DNA of 64,000 nt, from assembly GCF_030268225.1 (NCBI RefSeq), contig NZ_BSQG01000006.1, positions 1 through 64,000 on the forward strand. The letters run 5' to 3'. The notes beneath the pieces were generated by a model. It saw only the letters and a list, made by a program, of their open reading frames with translations, searched no databases and was not told the origin of the DNA. Below are positions 61,313 to 64,000 of the stretch, in pieces. The stretch comes from Nocardiopsis ansamitocini. GTDB lineage: Bacteria > Actinomycetota > Actinomycetes > Streptosporangiales > Streptosporangiaceae. A program made the position numbers and the translations under genes. Each line of letters begins with the position of its first letter. The first letter of the stretch is position 1.

Positions 61313-62452
61313 ATGCCTTCCTCATACGACGTCATCGTGATCGGCCTCGGCGGTATGGGCAGCGCGGCGGTCTGCCACCTCGCCCGACGCGGACAGCGAG
61401 TGCTCGGCCTGGAGCAGTTCGGTCCGGCGCACAGCCTCGGCGCGAGTCACGGCGGTTCCCGCATCTACCGGCAGAGCTACGCCGAGGGCCCCCAGTACGT
61501 ACCGCTGCTGCTGCGGGCCCGGGAACTATGGGACCAGCTCGGGCGCGATGCAGGGGAGAGCGTCTTCACCCGGACCGGTTTCCTCACGGTCGGCAAGGAG
61601 GGCGGCCCGATGGTCGACGGATGCCTGCGCAGCGCCGACGAGTGGGGACTGGAACACGAACTCCTCGACGCGGTCGAGACCCGTCGCCGGTTCCCGACCT
61701 TCACCCCGGGGAGCGACGAGGTGGCCTTCTACGAGTCCCAAGGGGGAGTTGCCCGCCCGGAGGCCACAGTGACCGCCCACCTGACGGTGGCGGAACGCTC
61801 CGGAGCAGAGCTGCGCTTCCATACGCCGGCACTCCACTGGACCGCGGACGAGGGGGGAGGCGTGCGGGTCACCACCCCCAACGGTGTCGTCACGGCCGGT
61901 CGGCTGGTCGTGGCACCCGGTGCCTGGGCCCCGAAGCTGCTCCCCGGGCTCGCGGTCCCCCTCCGGGTGGAACGCCGGGTCATGTACTGGTTCGCCCCCG
62001 AGGGCGGTACGGCTGCCTTCGACGTCGCCCGTCATCCCGTCTACATCTGGGAGGAGTCGGCGGGGAGCGAGGTCTACGGCTTCCCCGCTCTCGACGGCCC
62101 CGGCGGCGGGGTCAAGGTCGGTTTCCATTCGGTGGGGGATCGGGCCGACCCGGACCGGCTCGACCGCGAGATCCACGACGTCGAGGCCGAGGCGCTGCGG
62201 ACGTTCCTGCGCCCTCGCATCCCGGCCCTGGCCGGCCCCCTGGTCAGGGGAGCGGCGTGCACCTACACGCTCACTCCCGACGCGCACTTCGTTGTGTCGC
62301 TCCATCCGGAGCATCCACAGGTGACAGTGGCGTGCGGCTTCTCCGGCCACGGCTTCAAGTTCGTGCCGGTGATCGGGGAGATCCTCGCCGACCTCGCGGT
62401 GGAGGGGACGACTCGACACCCCATCGCCCTGTTCGATGCCCGGAGACGGTAG
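61313..62452 (+). CDS. solA: monomeric sarcosine oxidase / N-methyl-amino-acid oxidase
   Basis: FAD-dependent oxidase of 379 residues that oxidises N-methyl amino acids (sarcosine, N-methyltryptophan) to the amine-free acid, formaldehyde and hydrogen peroxide. The FAD loop GLGGMGSA is at residues 9-16. The likely covalent-flavin Cys316 is in ACTYTLTPDAHFVV, and GFSGHGFKFVPVIGEILADL ends the fold. It is convergent with the broken rraA gene. Confidence 0.9.
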   Translation: MPSSYDVIVIGLGGMGSAAVCHLARRGQRVLGLEQFGPAHSLGASHGGSRIYRQSYAEGPQYVPLLLRARELWDQLGRDAGESVFTRTGFLTVGKEGGPMVDGCLRSADEWGLEHELLDAVETRRRFPTFTPGSDEVAFYESQGGVARPEATVTAHLTVAERSGAELRFHTPALHWTADEGGGVRVTTPNGVVTAGRLVVAPGAWAPKLLPGLAVPLRVERRVMYWFAPEGGTAAFDVARHPVYIWEESAGSEVYGFPALDGPGGGVKVGFHSVGDRADPDRLDREIHDVEAEALRTFLRPRIPALAGPLVRGAACTYTLTPDAHFVVSLHPEHPQVTVACGFSGHGFKFVPVIGEILADLAVEGTTRHPIALFDARRR

Positions 62453-62543
62453 GCCACGGCGGTTCCCGGGCGCGCGTCCTCACGAGAGCCGTCCGCGCAC
62501 GGCGTCCGCCCGGTCGGACACGGAATCGGAAACGAAGTCCTCG

Positions 62544-63029
62544 TCAACCCAGGTGCTCCTCGGCCACCACGGTGCCGTCCTCGTCGCTGTGGAGCCGGCC
62601 GCCCCGGGAGAAGAGGACGCCGCCGAAGAACACCGGGGCGCCCACGAGTCCCTTCCCGGCCGTGGCGGACGTGCGGGGGTCGGGCCCCGGCGCCTTGACG
62701 CCCAGACGCAGGGGCGACAGCTCAGCGACGTCGCGCACCGCCCCGTTGATGACCACGCCGGCCCAACCGTCGGCCTCCGCCGCCTTGGCGATCATGTCCC
62801 CCATGAGCGCGCCGCGCAGCGACCCGCAGCCGCCCACCACCAGCACCCGGCCACGACCCGGTTACCCCGACTGCTCCTTGACCAGGGCGTTGTCCTCGTG
62901 GCAGGCGACCGTCTCGATGGGTCCGGAAAAGACGCACGCCCCGCCGAACTGACGGAACCGGGTCGCACAACTGGCGATGGAGTCGCCGTGGTCGTCGATC
63001 AGGCCGGCGGTGGCGGGGCTCCCGGCCAT
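62544..63029 (-). pseudogene. rraA: rraA (ribonuclease activity regulator) interrupted by one stop codon
   Basis: The frame opens at ATG 63029 after AAGGAG with the RraA N-terminus ([37 protein letters not shown]), meets TAA at 62862-62864, and continues in the same frame with PGRGRVLVVGGCGSLRGALMGDMIAKAAEA and the rest to 62544. Aligned with the family, the stop sits where a residue such as Ala is expected, so it is a point nonsense change, not a frameshift. A short C-terminal protein could restart at GTG 62846. RraA binds RNase E or acts as an aldolase-like enzyme; the full product is not made unless read through. Confidence 0.85.
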
Positions 63030-63208
63030 GGCGGTCTCCTTCTTCGCTTCCGGGCGGTCCCGCCCAGCCACGCTACCCATCGTGCTTCCTCGTGCCCGGC
63101 ACCGGTCCGGGGCCGCCCGCGGAAGTGGCCGGGGACACCGTTGATCAGGGCTCGCCGCTCGACCGGTCCCCGATACGGGGCTGTCTCCGCAGCTGAGAGA
63201 CTGGACGG

Positions 63209-64000
63209 GTGGGTAATCATCAGACATCTCGTGAGCTGTTCAAACGCGCCGGCGCCGTCATCCCCGGTGGGGTGAATTCGCCGGTCCGCGCCTTCGGAGC
63301 GGTCGGGGGCACGCCCCCGTTCATGGCATCGGGCAAGGGCGCGTACCTGACCGACGTCGACGGGAAGGAGTACGTCGACCTGATCTGCTCGTGGGGACCG
63401 CTGATTCTCGGCCACGCCCACCCCGAGGTCGTCGCCGCGCTCGCCGAGGCCGCCGGCAAGGGCACCTCCTACGGTGCGCCCACCCCCGGTGAGGTGGAGC
63501 TGGCCGAGGAGATCGTCGCCCGTACCCCCGTGGAGAAGGTCCGCCTCGTCAACTCCGGCACCGAGGCGACCATGTCGGCGATCCGCCTGGCACGCGGAGC
63601 CACCGGACGCCCCAAGGTCGTCAAGTTCGCCGGGAACTACCACGGCCACGTCGACGCCCTGCTCGCCGCAGCCGGCTCCGGCGTCGCCACTTTTGCACTG
63701 CCCGACTCGCCCGGTGTCACCGGCGCCAGCGCGGCGGACACCATCGTGCTGCCCTACAACGACATCGCCGCGGTCGAGAGGGTCTTCGCCGAGTCCGGTG
63801 ACCAGATCGCCTGCGTCATCGCCGAGGCGTGCCCCGCCAACATGGGAGTCGTCCCGCCGCAGGCCGGTTTCAACGCCCGCCTCAAGGAGATCGCCGCCAG
63901 GCACGGTGCGCTGCTGGTCCTGGACGAGGTCCTCACCGGTTTCCGGGTGAGCGCGGCCGGCTGGTTCGGGCTGGAGGGCGTCGTCCCCGACCTCATGACC
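63209..64000 (+). CDS. hemL: glutamate-1-semialdehyde 2,1-aminomutase, 3' cut by window
   Basis: PLP enzyme that converts glutamate-1-semialdehyde to 5-aminolevulinate, the next step after HemA. 264 residues are visible, starting at GTG 63209 ([28 protein letters not shown]). The PLP-fold segments [18 protein letters not shown]-like and [14 protein letters not shown], and [10 protein letters not shown], are seen; the catalytic lysine lies beyond the window. It is separated from hemB by about 16 kb of other genes and is divergent from rraA. Confidence 0.95.
   Translation, partial: MGNHQTSRELFKRAGAVIPGGVNSPVRAFGAVGGTPPFMASGKGAYLTDVDGKEYVDLICSWGPLILGHAHPEVVAALAEAAGKGTSYGAPTPGEVELAEEIVARTPVEKVRLVNSGTEATMSAIRLARGATGRPKVVKFAGNYHGHVDALLAAAGSGVATFALPDSPGVTGASAADTIVLPYNDIAAVERVFAESGDQIACVIAEACPANMGVVPPQAGFNARLKEIAARHGALLVLDEVLTGFRVSAAGWFGLEGVVPDLMT

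Noticed and set aside
1-64000. tRNA, rRNA, intact insertion sequences or prophage
   Set aside because: Reading both strands showed no cloverleaf with a CCA end, no ribosomal sequence, no transposase and no phage structural genes.

Overview
The window is strongly G+C-rich DNA from a filamentous actinomycete. BldC, GlnR, Rex, mycothiol synthase, a DUF3073 protein, a subtilisin-inhibitor-type secreted protein and many GTG starts point to Streptosporangiales/Nocardiopsaceae-like bacteria. That family-level placement is inference. Almost every long open frame opposite a real gene is a G+C shadow.

Layout. (1) 1-4008: a mannitol-type PTS operon with the end of EIIC, separate EIIB and EIIA genes, a zinc polyol dehydrogenase and its own Enzyme I. 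(2) 4122-5371: a methyltransferase and an orphan STAS anti-anti-sigma protein. (3) 5701-11002: methylmalonyl-CoA mutase, order mutA-mutB-meaB on the minus strand, with an inverted repeat upstream. (4) 11133-18811: a beta-propeller lipoprotein, glutathione peroxidase, then a two-component system, a NUDIX protein, a TAXI-type binding lipoprotein and a dicarboxylate symporter that look like one sensing/uptake module. (5) 18963-24382: YigZ, a TetR regulator, an M48 protease, a protein with four DivIVA-type repeats, a cell-wall amidase and a DUF1232 protein. (6) 24491-30420: bldC with a long leader, a conserved actinobacterial protein, a DUF3073 protein, purM, purF and a small SCP-like protein. (7) 30874-36940: phosphate uptake, with the low-affinity Pit pair and the pstSCAB operon behind a PHO box. 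(8) 37223-41851: mshD, a secreted Pro-rich protein, glnR, a MoaD-like protein, a glutaredoxin-like protein and rex with a Rex operator. (9) 41937-47094: hemA-hemC-hemD-hemB. (10) 47234-63029: accessory genes, including a TetR/acetyltransferase/MFS locus with twin operators, a CoiA-like nuclease, an SSI-type protease inhibitor, an FGE-like protein, a BP74-like protein, a sarcosine oxidase and an rraA gene split by one stop codon. (11) 63209-end: hemL, cut by the window edge.

How it fits together. Rex, which senses NADH/NAD+, sits at the head of the haem operon and has its own operator, so haem supply is probably tied to redox state. The last tetrapyrrole gene, hemL, lies about 16 kb away behind the accessory region. 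The phosphate genes form a high-affinity (Pst) and a low-affinity (Pit) set in opposite orientations. No tRNA, rRNA, CRISPR array or intact insertion sequence was seen. The most notable items are the shared GGTGCACC dyads before mutA and bldC, the TAXI/two-component/symporter module, the twin TetR operators, the nonsense-split rraA, the amidase gene without a standard start codon, and several unusually perfect hairpins.
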